Assembly: GCA_022605425.2 (NCBI GenBank)
Contig: CM061250.1
Location: 1-64,000 of the forward strand
Direction: 5' to 3'
Length of the DNA: 64,000 nt
Origin: Hamiltosporidium tvaerminnensis
Lineage: Eukaryota > Microsporidia > Dubosqiidae
The notes under the pieces are model-generated. The model was not told where the DNA came from and made no database searches. It saw only the letters and a list, made by a program, of their open reading frames with translations. A program made the translations under genes and the position numbers. Shown in pieces: positions 38,044 to 52,300 of this stretch. Within the stretch, counting starts at the first letter, position 1. Each line of letters opens with the position of its first letter.

Positions 38044-40379
38044 ATAAAATTATCTATATCCAAACCCTGCTTGGAATAAATAGAAGCTATAATTAAGTTT
38101 GGTGATGATAAATAGGTGTAAAGACATTACGAAAATATAATTGATTCGAAAAAAAAATGAAGTGTTGCGGTGGTAAAGAATTTCGAATTTAAGAAGTTCG
38201 GAACATGAAAAGATAATTAAAGCTTACTGCTACCTTAGAAAGAGACTTTACAAACTTTCGCTGTTTTACACTAGATATTATTTGTTATATAGCGAAGTGT
38301 AGTATATTAACAAAAAATTATTCAATATTTTTCTTTTGGAATTAGAAAAAAAATGTAGAAAGTGAAATAATTTATTAAAGTTTGGCATTTTATTATATTT
38401 TTATTCTATTCCATCATATTCTTATCTCTTAATTTCAGAAATTTTATTTCTCACATTCTCATAAATTATTTCTGAATTTTTTAAATTTTTTCTACTTTTT
38501 TTTCTTAATTTTTATTTCTTAGTTCTTCTAATTTTTAATTTTGAAATTTTGAAAATAATTTCTTTATAAATCTTTTTTCTTTTTAAAAAAAATTCTGATT
38601 TAAGTAGTTCAAATGAGACAAAGTTCAAATCATACAAGTAAAAGTAAAAATTTAAAAATTGAAGAAATAAAGAGTTTATTGAAATATAATTGCTGTTAAA
38701 GGATTTTCTTTCTCTATTTTTTCTTTTATTTTACTATACACATACTAAAGAAATTTATAGAAGCAATACAATTTAAGAAAAATAAAAATAGAAAAATTGT
38801 ATTCCTAATATTCATGGCAAATTATCTAAGAAAAATATTTCTAAAGTCTTATTAAAATATTAAAACACCTCTTTTTTCTTAAATTGAAAGATTTCAGAAA
38901 GTTAAAGAAAGCCTTCTATAAAATACCACAACAGAATGGCATTATTTGTTATACATATATCAAAGATTATAGGAGCAGAGAAGTTGAGGTTCTGTTTTAT
39001 ATATCTACTTTTTTTCTAGGTTCATATTTTATTTAGATTCTGTTTTATGTAGATATATTTTATCACGTTGTTCTTATTGCGTAATTCAGAGGTCTGTTCA
39101 CTAAAAATAATCTACTTTTCTTGTCTTAAATAATTCGATCTGTATTTCAATGGGTTTAAAATGATTATTTTATAATATATTTGTAGTAAATCTATTTTTT
39201 TACATTTTTGATTTAAAAATATTACGATTGATATATGAAACTAATAAAAATTATAAAAAAATGCAAAAATTAAAAAAAAAATAATAACATTTAAATTTTC
39301 AAATATTTTAGAAAGAAAAGAAAAGAAATTGATATTATAATTCATTTAAAGACATTTATATATAAATATTAAGGCTTGAAATAACTAAAAAAACTATTCT
39401 CTGAAATTATTCTAACAAAAAATAAGCAAAAATTTAAATTTGATGTTTTATGAAGACAAAAAGAGCGGAATGCGGAATTAGTCAACTTAAACCTCTACTT
39501 TGGGTTTGCTTTGGGATTAACAAAGGTTTTTTTCGCATTTTTAAATGTATAGTAGAACTTGTATTGAAATATCATGTGAAGGTGTATTGATGAAGAATTT
39601 TTGGGAATTGTACTTCTTAAGTATTGCAAGAAGAAATGTTTTGTTAACTAAACTTAGAAATTTCACGAAGTGGGTATTATGGTCTATTCTTTTTTCTTCG
39701 TTACTTCATGGGGTTAAAATTTTAGTTCAACTAATTCTTATTTGTACTTTTATGTTTTTTTCAAAGAAAAAATAAATTGTGAATAGATTTTCTGAAGTAA
39801 GTTCAACTAGTACTTTTATTTTTAATTTCTATTTAGATGTTTTTTTTTATAAACAATATATCAAAGTACGTGAAAACTTATTTTATTCAGATAAAATAAA
39901 AGAAAGTTGAATTAAAATTTTATAAAGTAAAGACTTTGCTGTTAAAAAATAAGCTTTGTATATAGCACTATTTTCTTTTTTTAAAAAATTTTATAAAAAA
40001 TAATATATCAGTTATTTTTGTTTTAAAAGAAATTTGGCTGTAATGTTATTCTAAGACATACTTTTATAATTAATTCACTATAAAACATGTGCTTTGATCA
40101 TTTTTTAGGTTGGTAGTAATATCACATTAAATTTAGGTTCGATAAGAGGAAAATATTTAATTTGGTTTTCTTTTATGTCACAAATCATAAATAAAAAATT
40201 TTACTATAAGCTTTAAATACAATATATGTTTACGGTTCAATGGATATCGCGATACAAAAAAATTTTAATCTTAGAATGCATGAAATCTTATTAGGTTCTG
40301 ATTCCTGCCGGTTCTAAGTACTACTAGGATTTAGCGTCGGTTTCGAATCCAAAAAAGATTTTGCAGGTATATGTACGCT
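38044..40379. other. AT-rich spacer with no recognisable gene
   Basis: T-rich to 38,600, then A-rich. The 76-codon frame at 39,545-39,775 (+) has no recognisable motif and a composition expected by chance. Confidence 0.6.
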
Positions 40380-42500
40380 GCAAATTAATTAATATGGAAA
40401 GTTCCGAAGGATCGAAAGCTTTTGACGAAATAGAAAAACAAAGAATAAAATTGGTGATCTGGAATGGAATCAAAGGTTTTCCTATCCAAAACTAGAAAGG
40501 TGATAATTGATGAAACCCAAACTATTATGTACATAATAAGCTTCTTTAGAATGAGCAATAAAAGTACGGGAAAAAACCCAAATCATCTTCGCACTTATTG
40601 CAGCAATTGTAGAAGATTATTTAGCAGAGAAAAGCGAAAAATATTTGCAAGGTGTTACTTAAGAGAAAAAAAGAGCCAGTAAAAGTAACAGACCCAGAAA
40701 TCACTAAAAAGACAGTGGGAAAAGCTGTATAAATAATAAAGGCACCCAAAATCTATGAGAAGAATTAGGTACGGATATAATCGAAAGTAGTTACACGAGG
40801 GTGCGATCGCACAAGTTTTAACTAGGAATCTTTTTTTCAAATCAATAAATATATTTTTATATACTTTAGGGTATTAGACGGAATAGAACATTGATATATA
40901 GCCTATCTTTCAGATCCATTGATTAATAAATTAAAATATGTGATAAATTAAGATTTTCTGAGATAAAAAATATTCGAGCCTATATAAATAATAAATTTAA
41001 AAATGATGTATTGATATTTTTAAAAGACTACCCGCGCACCTATTAAGAGAGAGTCCTGGATCAGATAATAGAAGAAACCTTATTTGCTAAACTTAAAGGA
41101 AGAATGGAAAACATTTTTAAACGAAATAAAAAAAATATAAATAAAAAGTTAAAAAAATTGAAGTGAGATTATTTAATTTTCAAGGGTAGAACTTGTGAGT
41201 TTCTGGAAAACGCTAATATAAGAATTAGAAATATTAGATCGGGTCAAAAAATATTAATAAAATTACTTTTCACAATATTGGTCGTATTTCTAATATACAA
41301 ATTTAAAAAAAATAATTTAATTATTCAGTGTAAATAATTTTGGCATAGTAGCATCTGCTGGAAAGTGGCGCTACACGTTAGAAAATTAAAATCCAGATTA
41401 TATGGTAATTGCCTGTAAGATATCTAAAAAAAATAATAAAACACGGTTTCTAATTCCGAGGAAATGTTGGTGTTATCGGATAAATTAATTTAATAGTATA
41501 ATTAAAGATTTGACTAAATTCGGTGTTTGTATCAAGGTACAAAAATATATTTAATTTTCATTTACAAATCACGTTTAAATAATGCATTACATTTACTTAA
41601 GGCTAAAATAAGAAAATTTGCTGATATGAAGATATTAAGCTAGGAGGCTACAATCTGGAGAATGCAGTAACATTCGAATAATTTGTTCCCGACAAGCATT
41701 CGGAGTTGGGATTATATGAAACAAAATTTGAGTCTTCTTTTTTTAAGCTCGAGAATAATGTTCTACCCTAGCATATGTACTTTTCAAAATTTAAGGTACG
41801 ACCGGAACTTCATAAAATTAAAATTTTTATCACAAACTGATAAATGTGTTTTTGAATAAAGCTAATTTTACATTAAATTCTATGTTTAATATCAATTAAT
41901 TAAAAGATAAGACGCTAAAAAAACCTTTAAGCAATAAAATTTAAGTTTTAACTTCTAGAAATGAATTCTGTTGAATAAATTACCGAATAAAGAAAAACTC
42001 GAATTATTGCAAGATATTTAAATTGAAGCTTCGAGGAGTTTGCAAATAAAAAGACAAGTTTCTCATAAACTGCACAACCTTATCATAGCTAATTTAAAAA
42101 GAAATTGAACGAGCTGTGAGAACGATAACTGACTTTAATTTTAAAGAAATTTAAGAGTTGATCAAAAAAATGAAAGGAAGATTAGTTATTTAGATAAAGC
42201 CAATTCTAATATTAGAATTCAAATCTTGTTAACGATTTGGTTTCTAAAGTTGTTCCATGTAGTAAGAACGGAATGCGTGTGTTTGTAAATATATACGAAG
42301 CTTTTGGTTCAGTAGTGAGTAACAATAATTCAGTATTCTGTTGACACTATATAAAGATAAAGTTAAAAAATTAATGACAGTCTTAATTATCAAAGCGATA
42401 AAGAAGATAGTTTAGTTAGTATAATCTTATGTTAAATTTGAAAAGGGAAATAAAGCCACTACGGCCAATTAGTCTGGGTGATTTTAGAGAGAAAAATGCA
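40380..42500 (+). pseudogene. Purine-rich relic, possibly the 5' part of the retrotransposon at 42.9 kb
   Basis: The + strand is A/G-rich here and shows short coding-like runs broken by frameshifts. One is IIFALIAAIVEDYLAEKSEK, near 40,580-40,660. Another is EPVKVTDPEITKKTVGKAV, at about 40,670-40,730. A 72-codon frame at 40,464-40,682 contains YCSNCRRLFSREK, which loosely resembles the first half of a zinc finger but lacks the paired His residues. Near 42,453-42,482 a different frame reads KPLRPISLGD, similar to the RPISL motif that precedes the catalytic core in LINE reverse transcriptases. The assignment rests on position and strand next to the clearer relic downstream. Confidence 0.3.
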
Positions 42501-42919
42501 CTTGAATAAACATGTTCATAGATATATTTCGTTCATTTAAATAATTATTTTAATTCTTTTATTTTTTTGCGAGAAGTACCAAAGGCGTATAACTAAATAC
42601 AATGACAGCAATAAAAAAGAGAAATAAATTATACGGAATCTCGCACTAATGAAAAAACTTGTAAATTGTTTGAAAAGAGCATATTTACGAAATTCGGGTT
42701 CGTTTTATAAAAGAAAAAAACCAGTTACACACGGAATAACATAACCTTTACCAATAGCCTCCAGATAGAACATATTTTAGAAAGTAGTAGTGATATTTTC
42801 CGTAACGATCAATATGAAATCAGCTATGAAACGATCAAAAAAGAAGTTTGTAAAAGAACCTTATCTTGTATCAAGAGTTTATTCCGATGGATACTCTATT
42901 AATTGCAGAATTACTTTAG

Positions 42920-43375
42920 AATAAAAAATATTTATTGATAGAGTATAATCGAAAAAGAGAATGTACTACTTTTTGCAAAGAGTTACCACAAAGAACTGGG
43001 ATATTCTTAAGTTTGTTCAATATTGTCCTTTATTATTTGATTTTCTATATCTCTTCTCATCTGAGGAATAATATATTTAGCTATGCAGAAGATCTTTTGC
43101 TTTATAGCAGTAGTTTGAAACAGAGTAAGAAGAATATCAGATGCATTCAAAGCCCTTCATCTAATAATGCATATATTTTGAAAGCAAAGAACTACTCTTA
43201 TAATTGCTGAAATGTGATTAAAATATATATTAATAATATTAGTGTTGAAAACCAATACCTTTTCAAGTATCTTAGATATTTCTTTTGTTTAAAAGGCGTT
43301 GATACGAATTTTACTGTCAGACAACCAAGAAAAAAGGCTTTAAAAGCTGCAATTGTATTAATAAATATCTTCTGA
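42920..43375 (+). pseudogene. Decayed non-LTR (LINE-type) reverse transcriptase
   Basis: One frame from 42,920 to 43,375 holds three reverse-transcriptase motifs in the correct order and is broken by a single in-frame TGA at 43,208. Motif B is at 42,980-43,024 (ELPQRTGIFLSLFNI; family pattern G-x-P-Q-G with L-S-P-L-L-F-N-I). The catalytic motif C is at 43,082-43,114 (YAEDLLLYSSS; family pattern YADDLLLYS). The start of the thumb is near 43,256-43,300 (YLFKYLRYFF; family pattern KYLG), followed by a basic stretch ending KKALKAA. The spacings, 32 codons from B to C and about 62 from C to the thumb, fit LINE enzymes. Glu replaces the first catalytic Asp, and Gly is lost from PQG, so it is dead. 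The fingers and motif A are not recognisable. The clade cannot be told from this piece. Confidence 0.72.
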
Positions 43376-43779
43376 GAAAAAAGGCGAAAATAACAGCAAA
43401 GTCTTCTAAAGTCGTGTTGAGAGGCTATGGTGGGCATGTTAGACTTATATTTGATTATCGATTGTTAATTTTCTAGGCTTATAACACGTTTTTCTTGGCA
43501 ACGGAGTGAATTAAAAAAAAAGGTTGAAGTACTGTTTGAGGATATTTTATAATACACCCAGTATTTTTCCATATGCTCTACTACTATAGAAACAACTTAG
43601 CAAAGGTCAGTGCGTCTACTCTTTCCCTTGGCTTTATATTTATTTACGATAAAAATAAAAATATGTTTAAGGAATTAATGGAAAATAATACTAAAATTAT
43701 TGTTATATTAAAACTACATATCAATATTATTTCTATAATACTAAAGTGATTCCTAAGTAAATGTTGAAGGATTTTAAAT

Positions 43780-44033
43780 AAGCGTGATTTCTGGGAAACA
43801 AAAGAATATTCAAGGATATCAACATCGTGCGTTATTATGATGTAAAGAGAATTACTAATTGTGGCTTTAAGGCATTTATGGAATATGTAAGAAGACAAAA
43901 TAGAATGATTTTGACGCTGTTATTCGTTTCTTCAGAAAGAAAGACTGGAAATTACTATTTTTTATGTTGGTATCATGCTCTACTAACATGGAACGTGTCT
44001 AATTTATTTAATAATACGAGATTTGAGTTTTAA
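43780..44033 (+). pseudogene. Open frame downstream of the reverse transcriptase, possible 3' relic
   Basis: About 84 codons without a stop end at TAA 44,031-44,033, in a frame different from the reverse transcriptase. The content is mixed (RYYDVKRITNCGFKAFMEYV, later ERKTGNYYFLCWYHALL). It lies 400 bases after the thumb motif on the same strand, where a LINE would carry its C-terminal region. No endonuclease or zinc-knuckle pattern is clear. An 84-codon minus-strand frame overlaps at 43,644-43,898. Either may be chance. Confidence 0.2.
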
Positions 44034-44149
44034 ATAAAGCTAAAGCGTGAAGTATTTATAATTTTTCTAGTGGTCTAAATGTTTCTTATTAGGTTCCTAA
44101 TATATTTCTTCTTTAATATGCTTTTTTCTATTTTTTAATTTCCGGTTTT

Positions 44150-46480
44150 GTTTGTGACAATTTGCTTAAATTATTATTCTACTAAGTTATTATTTTAACA
44201 ATCACTTTAGTATGCTATCATTTTTTAGATCTAACATCCATTTCTATTTTCTATGTTACTTGACACTCATGCAAACAGTTTTTTCTCAACTAAAGCAAAT
44301 CTGGTTAATTTAATCTTTAATTTAGAGATTAGAGTTACCCTTTTCAAACTAATGTATAATTTTATTTTTTTTTGAGGAATTAATTTTATTTTTTAGTCAT
44401 CTATTAAAATTTTTGTATTTATTTCAAATAGTTTATAAATAACATATAATTTAGTAGTATTACTTCTCATATGATTTTAAGGTGTTAAGTCTAACAAGCT
44501 TATAAAATTTACCATAATTGGAAGTTTTTTAGAATAAGGTATTAGATGTTTTTTTATAATTATATAGAACATTCGGGCTATAAAAAACTTATTCATATTC
44601 TAAAAATACGATTTTGTAATCTTGTTCATTATATGTTGTGTTCAGCCTAAATATGGCCGTATTAAATTTTTGTAAATTGTTGTGAAAAAGCCTGAGTATA
44701 TTGATGGAAACATTGATTGTATAGGGATTTCATACGTAACTTTTGATTTCTATTTAACCTTATACTATTCACTTTTCGTTTAATTTCACAAACTGCCAAA
44801 CATTTTTATATTTCTATTGTTTATTTTACTTGACAAGAATATAAATCTAAGTAAAATAAAGATTTCATGTGAAAGAGTATTTAAACATTATATATACTAC
44901 CTATAGGTGAATAAATCAGAAAAGTAATCATATTGCCTTTCTTAAAATAAATTTGATATTCTTTTAGATCTTAATTTATGCGGTCTTTAATTTTTTATAA
45001 ATATGCAAAAAATCTATATTAGATGATTTTAAGATTTGATTATTCTTACTATATCGATCCTATACATAAATAGTTTATTTTTATTCTTTAGTAAGATTTA
45101 ACTAACTTAAATTGCTATATATAATTATTTTATTGTAAAAAACTAAATAATTATATATAATCGTAAAATTTTGTATATCAAAATTTCTTAAAGTAATAAA
45201 TTTGTTTTTTCTAGCCTATTTTTATATTAAAAATATATTTCCATGATAATTCTACATTAATTATTTGTTTATTTTAAAGTTCGTAATTTATCTACCTATT
45301 TAAAGACAAACAATACACCTAAATTTTAAATGGTAGGGTTATCTCTTTTATAGTTTTCCTAGATCTTTAATTTTCTTCGGACCAATACGGATTTACACAA
45401 ACAATAATTCAAAGAAAAAAAATTAAATAATATTTTAATTTACTATTAAGATAGGGAATTTTTAACAAATATATAGTTTAGTCTAAACTTAATTTTTTAG
45501 TTCATTTTTTAATGCATATTTTCTTAATCGAGCTTTACACCGATGAAAAAATCTTCAAAGATGAAGAAACACCTATAATGATCTGAATTAGAAGATATTG
45601 ATAATATTTTTATATCTAGATATATTTATAAGTGGATATTACATCATAAAGATTAAAAAGGAAATAAATTTTAGGAAAATAGCCTATATTAAGATTCAGC
45701 AACTGAAATTTTTATAATAGTGTTTGTGGATTTCTAGATTATCAATTCGAAAGTTTTATTTTTCTTATTTAAAGAGACAGAAAGGCAATTGTTATTAAAA
45801 ATTACAAAAACTATAAATAGGGCTGAGTTTTTAATGTCGACCAATCTTCTACAATTAAATTAGAACCATCTTATTAAGAATCTAGTATATCTTCCTTCTA
45901 TTTATAAGGAATATTCCTAATGTAGAAGCCGTATAAACAAGTGCCCCAATCAACTAATATTTTTACAAGAAATTCGAAGGTGAATTTATATATTCTAAAC
46001 ATCCTAAGCTGATTTGATTATAAAAGTGTATCGGTAAAGCCATTTACATCTGTTACAACTATGATCCAAAGGGTAGTATCAAAGAACTCATCCGATCTGT
46101 TAAAGTCAGATCTACTAAATAAGTGAAAAAATTCACTTATAATATATTAGTAGAAAGCCATACCAATATCATTAACCTAAATACAATAACTCTAAAGCAA
46201 AGAGTCTAAATATGAGACGCAATTGCCTATTTGAAAAGATTCGAAGTAAAGATATATATCATAACTATAAAAAAGGTTAAAATAATGTGCTGTGGTTCAT
46301 AACCCAAACTTTTTAAAAATCAATTACCTATATTTACTTTGGAACTCAAAACGTTATTCTTATCAATTAGCCTGAACTATTTTTATAAACGTAGAAAGAA
46401 CCTATCTGTTCTTTATGATATATGAGTCTGGTGTAGGCTCAATGATTGAGATGTTTTCTTTTTGAATTATGTGTTATACC
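44150..46480 (+). repeat. SR1 repeat, copy E (left 2.3 kb of the unit)
   Basis: The nearest relative of copy D. Shared blocks are 44,499-44,529 (AATTTACCATAATTGG), 44,624-44,658 (CCTAAATATGGCCG) and 44,743-44,771, plus AAAAATTACAAAAACTATA near 45,800, ATCTTCTAC near 45,845, AATGTAGAAGCC near 45,919, CCAATATCATTAAC near 46,165 and GTGTAGGCTC near 46,430. In the minus strand 45,901-45,960 reads KILVDWGTCLYGFYIR. The frame upstream (FEFL) is shifted by one base in an A run. It begins shortly after the retrotransposon relic. Confidence 0.75.
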
Positions 46481-48084
46481 CAATAATCATTCAAAACCAC
46501 TTCAAATCCAACTTTTCGATTTTCGATTTTTACTTGTTTGATCAATTTTAGATTTTTGCCCATCATAATTTAGCATCATTTTAAAACATTAATAGATTTG
46601 TTAGAAATAAGAATAAATAATTTTTTTTGTATACTAAATAAATTTTTGCACATCCGTAGTTTTGAAATTTCATTATCTATTTTAAATATATATTTCTAAG
46701 GATTTGAAAAAACAACTATTTTAACCTTAGACGTATGTGCAATTGTATATTTGAACTTATTTTTTATTTCAATAAATTTTCTAGATTTTTCTTTGAAAAT
46801 TAATATCTTTTTGCATTTTAGAAACATTTCATTTATTTTTTAGACTTTCTATATTATAATAGAGCACAAAAATATTAAGGTGATGCTCCAGCTTATCAGT
46901 AGTCTTTGTTATATAAAAATTTATTACATACATGTAGTGAGAAAATTGTATACTAGTAAACTATAAGTAATTACATAAGAGCTAATATAAAATAGAAATA
47001 GAAATTCCAAAGTTAAAATAAAAAATAAATAATGGGCTTACACATTTATTAAGAAATTCATCCGAAAAATAACGAAATCTACTAAATTATAATATATTGG
47101 TATTTTATTGCTACCACATGTTCACTTAACACAAAAACATAGCTGTTTGGGCCATATAACCATTGCAAGCTACAAATAAAACAACTTTTATACAAGAACG
47201 CATATCTATGGAACTAAAATAAAAAATCTCTGTGGTTTGACACCCTGCATCTACTTTATTTTTTAATCATTTTCAGTGTCACACAGTTTTCTTATTTATT
47301 TGAAAATTTTTTAAATAATTCTTATTCTGATCTTAAATGAGATCTAGTAGAGAACAAAAAGTAAATAGATTACCTTAGAGTTATTATAAACATAATTCGA
47401 TTTTTAAGACCTATCTTTTAATACTTCAATTTGTTATTTAAAAGCATAAAAATTTTCATTTTGGTATTTTTGTAAAGTCTATTTATCTTATACTGTATAG
47501 CTGTAAAAAGAAGAGATGTATCATGTTGGAAATCATACAAAGCTTTTTAAATACAAGTACAACCATTTGATATATAAGTATTTAAATCAGAATATTAAGC
47601 AGAAGTCTTAATAATTCATTACATTTTAGAAATAAGTCTTTCCTTTTGAAAATTACAAATAAATCAGGGTTTAAATAAGATATGGTATATGAATTAAGAC
47701 TTTTCATATATATCTCGCATTCTTAATATATATTTTTGCTTAGGTTTATAATATTTTTTATTTATATTACGATTTTTTTATGTCACGAAAGATAATTATT
47801 TTCATTAATTTATAAACTTCGAATCTGTTTCAAATGTTACAGGATAAATATTTGACAAAAATATATTTTTGAAACCATTTTTTTAAATTAACACTGTAAT
47901 GAAGAACCTCTTAAAAAAAGTAGAGCTTAAAATATTTTTTTATTTATTCCCAAAAGCTAGATGTATTTGTGTTAACACTTAATTGAAGCTGATAAATTTA
48001 TATTCAAATATATCTAATTGGCTTTTATTACATCCATGGAAGGAAATATGTTATGATATATAAATATAAAATTAAATTTAAATT
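46481..48084. other. AT-rich spacer between copies E and F, no recognisable gene
   Basis: Nothing gene-like. A weak resemblance to the SR1 core around 47,040-47,240 (AAGAAATTCATCCG, CTACTAAATTATAATATATTGG) is too faint to call a copy. Confidence 0.6.
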
Positions 48085-49303
48085 GTTCTATTAAATCATA
48101 TATGGGATTTATGCGTACCTCTGGATTTCTATATAACCTCATATTAGATACTTTCTCGAAAATTGAGCAAACTGCCAGGTATCGTTAGGTATTATGTATG
48201 CATTGCTCCTTTAGCACAAAAAAAATACAAATATAATATGAAAGAAATATATACAAGTGAAAAGGGTATTTGAATTTTATTTATACTACTTTTACGAAAA
48301 TTTAGGAGTTGTGTAATATTATTGCTAGTGTCAATATTAATGTGATATTCTCTCAATCTATACAGACATTAATTTTTTATTCATATGACTATAAACCATA
48401 TAAATTAACTCAATATGTAGTTCACCTTAATATATCCATATAAAAAAATCCTTTGTTTTTCACTATGTAGTCTTATTGTGCTGACATAAATTATTTTTAT
48501 TATAAGTATATTGATTGTTTTTAATAATGTTAAGTCTTTTTTTTGGAAATATATAGTATACAGTAAGATATACAAAATAAATTCAAATAAAAATATAGTA
48601 CGATAGAATCTCTTTCGAAAAATGTGTTTATATACCAATTATATACTGAAAGCAAATTTAAATAAAAGTTTTTACATTAAGTATTTGTATATTTTAATTT
48701 TCTTAACCCTATTTCTTTTGTTTAAACAAATTCTACAACTAATCCTTAAAATAGTTTAATTTTGTCTAGTTTTGGGTGTTAAATTTGTTTATACAGTCGT
48801 GCATATAATACAAAAAATATTTTACCTGATATTTCAAGTTTATTTTAAAAGTAGATAAACCTTAAACAAAGTTGTTCATTTAAAACTAAATTAAATACTA
48901 GTTTTTTCCATATAACTAATATAAATAATATTTCTTGTTTATATGTAAAGCTAAGAATTTATTTTCAAACTTTTTGGAAATTAATTTGAATAAAGTAATA
49001 TAATAGAATCAAAGATACATTTATTTCAAAATGTATTTATAGATGAATATTATACTGTAATAAGTAAAAAATCAAGTATGTTTATTAAAGTAGACGTTTA
49101 TTCTAATTCACTAAATAAAATTTTTGATTGGGTTTGTTGGTTCAAATATCATATTATAAAATTAAGATTTCAAGACTTAAAATATAAAAAGAAGCACAAT
49201 TGGTAGGTCAAAACTTCAATATGTAGGAACAATCTTGGATTTTTTATCATCTGGAATCGTATACATGTGACCTAGCACTATCTTATCATTAAACTTCTAT
49301 TAC

Positions 49304-49396
49304 CTAACCAACTGTATAAAGGTTACACCTAATTAAACGAAAGAAACAAGTTCCACAATCAAGTACAATATAGGTTCCAAAAAATTTGCAGCAAAT
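49304..49396 (-). pseudogene. Relic minus-strand reading frame in SR1 copy F
   Basis: Thirty codons align without gaps to the copy C frame: ICCKFFGTYIVLDCGTCFF, then RLIRCNLYTVG and the same TAG. An in-frame TAA at 49,397-49,399 closes it on the upstream side, where copy C stays open to an ATG. See the copy C entry for the substitution pattern. Confidence 0.3.
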
Positions 49397-52300
49397 TTAT
49401 ACTTTTTAAACTACCTAATCTGATTTGTATCATGAAAAGAGTATGTAAGATTTTTTTAATATTTAGCTCCTATAGAATATAAAAGGCAATGTGTAAGAAC
49501 TCAAGCGATTTTTTCCAAGTCGGATTTAACCAGAAAATTAAATTAGAGCACTTAGTATACATCTATAAATAATTTTAATGATATCAGAAATACTTTTACA
49601 TAATCTGAAATACAAATGGTTACCTTCATATACAGATTTATTTATTAGCAAATTTTTGGAGTAAATAACTATACGATAAAGAAATCTATAAAATATTAGT
49701 TAAGTTTTAAAAAAAAAACTTTCATTAAATTCAATTACTATATTTAATCATTAAAAATAATACTTTATGTCTCAAACTATCTCTTGTATTTTATATATAA
49801 CTACACATGAAATCTTGATGATATATAAACGAGTTAAGGTTTTAAAAACTGATATACTCTTATCGAACAAATGGGTTATTCCTAAGCTATATTTATTCTA
49901 GAATTAAGTAACAGTTATATACTTTAAGATATACCTTACTGGGCACACATTGAATATATTATGAATTTTCTATAACACTTCTATTAGCAAAGATCGATTG
50001 TACTTTTTGAGAAAATAGAATACCATATTCATAACTAAATAAAATATTTTTCGGATAGACTATTTCGAATTAAATTTATGACACCAAGAAATATATTTAC
50101 CCATTTAAGGTTTATGTTTTTAGAATAGCAAATTTATAAAACATACCTTAGATATTAAACCAAGAAATATAAATTACTAATTGCAAAAAATAGAAATATT
50201 TAAATTAGATGGGAGCTGATAACAAATAGAAGTGTTTAATAGAACAAAGAAGTGCAAAATTTAATTTAAAAAAATTATATTCTTTTTTTTATATATATAA
50301 ATACAAAGTAGATATTATAAACCAATTTTAAAATATTTTATTTTTTTATTTATTGTAAATCATTTAATTTCTTTAAAATTTCTTCCTTATGAAACAAACG
50401 AATATTTCTTCTTGTTCTAAAACTTATTTCAATAGAATCCGAAGTAATTTACTGCAATTCTACAATTATGATATTCTAAATATATCCCATAAGTTATTTT
50501 AATTCAAATTTATGATAATATCTATATTTCAAGCAGTTTTAAAAAATATATCTAGTTCAATAAAAACTTTATATCTTTTTCTTATCTATAGAAACATAGA
50601 AGTATTCTTTTCTGGAATTCAATTTGGGGAAATTCATTACTTCGAGAAGTCACACCCTGAAAACTTTTATATTTTACAATTAGACTAAAAAAAATTCTAT
50701 TTGTGCTCCGTTGTAGCCGAATTACAAATAGGTAAGTATACTGTCAAAATACAATCCAAAATCATTCAACCACTTCCAAACACACTCTCCATAAACCCCT
50801 AGAACAAATTTTATCTAGTTAACCAAATATATATCATTAACTTACATACCACCCAGTACCTCTTCTTTTTTTTTATCAAAATCGTAAAAAGAAAAATTTT
50901 GTTCAAATTAAAAAGAAAAGGAACTCTTAAGATAGAAGCCTCCTTTTCCATAAAAATGGATTTCAAAATAATATAATCAAATCAAACTAAAATTCCCAAT
51001 CATTTGTTTTATAATAAGTTTGAGGCGTTGTGCTAGATATCTAAAAGTGCCTTAATATATTTCACTTTCTCATAATTTTTCTATTATTGAAAACAACTTT
51101 TACCAAAAAATTCATTTTATGAGTAATTCATTGGGATTTTGAAAACAAATCAAACATCATAAACTATCACTGTTGCTGTTATTAAATCTATTATCATCTT
51201 TTCTGTTCATATTTTCTGATTTACAGCTTCATTTCTTTTTTCGATAAAAAATAGATTTTGATTGAAGAAACGTAGGGTAGAAGTTTTTAAAAAATATAAA
51301 GAAATTATTTTTAGAAAAATTTATTTTATTTTATTTAATGCCAAGTGAAAGCATAAATGTTAAAAACAAGTAAGGGGTTTGGGCAATTTTACCTTTTAAT
51401 TTTCTTGTTTTAGAATCCCTCATTGTAGCATTATAATATTATTTTAGTAATTCAACATCATTTATGATTACTAATACAGTTTATCATTTTTTAATTCTAA
51501 TTTTTTAAATTATGTTTTTCTGCTAAAGACTTATATTTTGAAACGTTTTATCTGTTCGGTGTTTGTAAAATCTTTTAAATATCTCAAAAAATTTCTAATT
51601 CTCATAAAAACCTCTAACTAGATCTATAAAATCATTTAAATGTAATTTTCCAACAAAATAACAAAAATTCAATTTTTTCAATGTATAACGGTAAATAATT
51701 TATCTTAACTTACTTGTAATTTTTATTTAATTCATAAAGTCCTAATATATAAACAGAATTAAAAAAGTGAAATAGCAAAAACAAAAAAATTATTCATAGA
51801 ATTAAGAAACAGAAAAAAAGTATTTATCAACAAGTTTCTGAAAGTAAATATAAATTTAAATGGAAATTAAATGGAAGAAATTGTTAAGTATGAAATATTT
51901 GAATAAAAATTTCGATATATGAAACCATTTAAGATCCATCAAAATAAAATTTTGCCAAACTAATTTTCTACTATTATCTTTCTGATAGTTTTCTTTATTC
52001 TTGGTATATATACTCCTTCTAAGAAATTTTAATAAGGGGAAACCTATATTTAATTATTTTCATATTTAATTTCTACCAATAAAGCCAAAAGATATTAATA
52101 CGAACCAATATCATAAAAATTATCGGCATTAAATTTGCAGTATTATTTTGTAGGAAAACTGGGCAGCTTTTTAAAACAAAATATGGGATATTTTTAAAGC
52201 ATTAAAGATAGTCAGGGTTTATATAAAACGCCTTCTTATAATTCTATTCGTATCTTTAAGGCTGACTACATTATAAAGCTGTCTTATTTAAAGGTTTTGT

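Noticed and set aside
42260-42320. FVNIYEAFGSV, resembling reverse-transcriptase motif A
   Set aside because: It lies upstream of the RPISL-like motif, which is the wrong order, and about 230 codons before motif B. Both catalytic-type Asp positions are absent. Probably coincidence.
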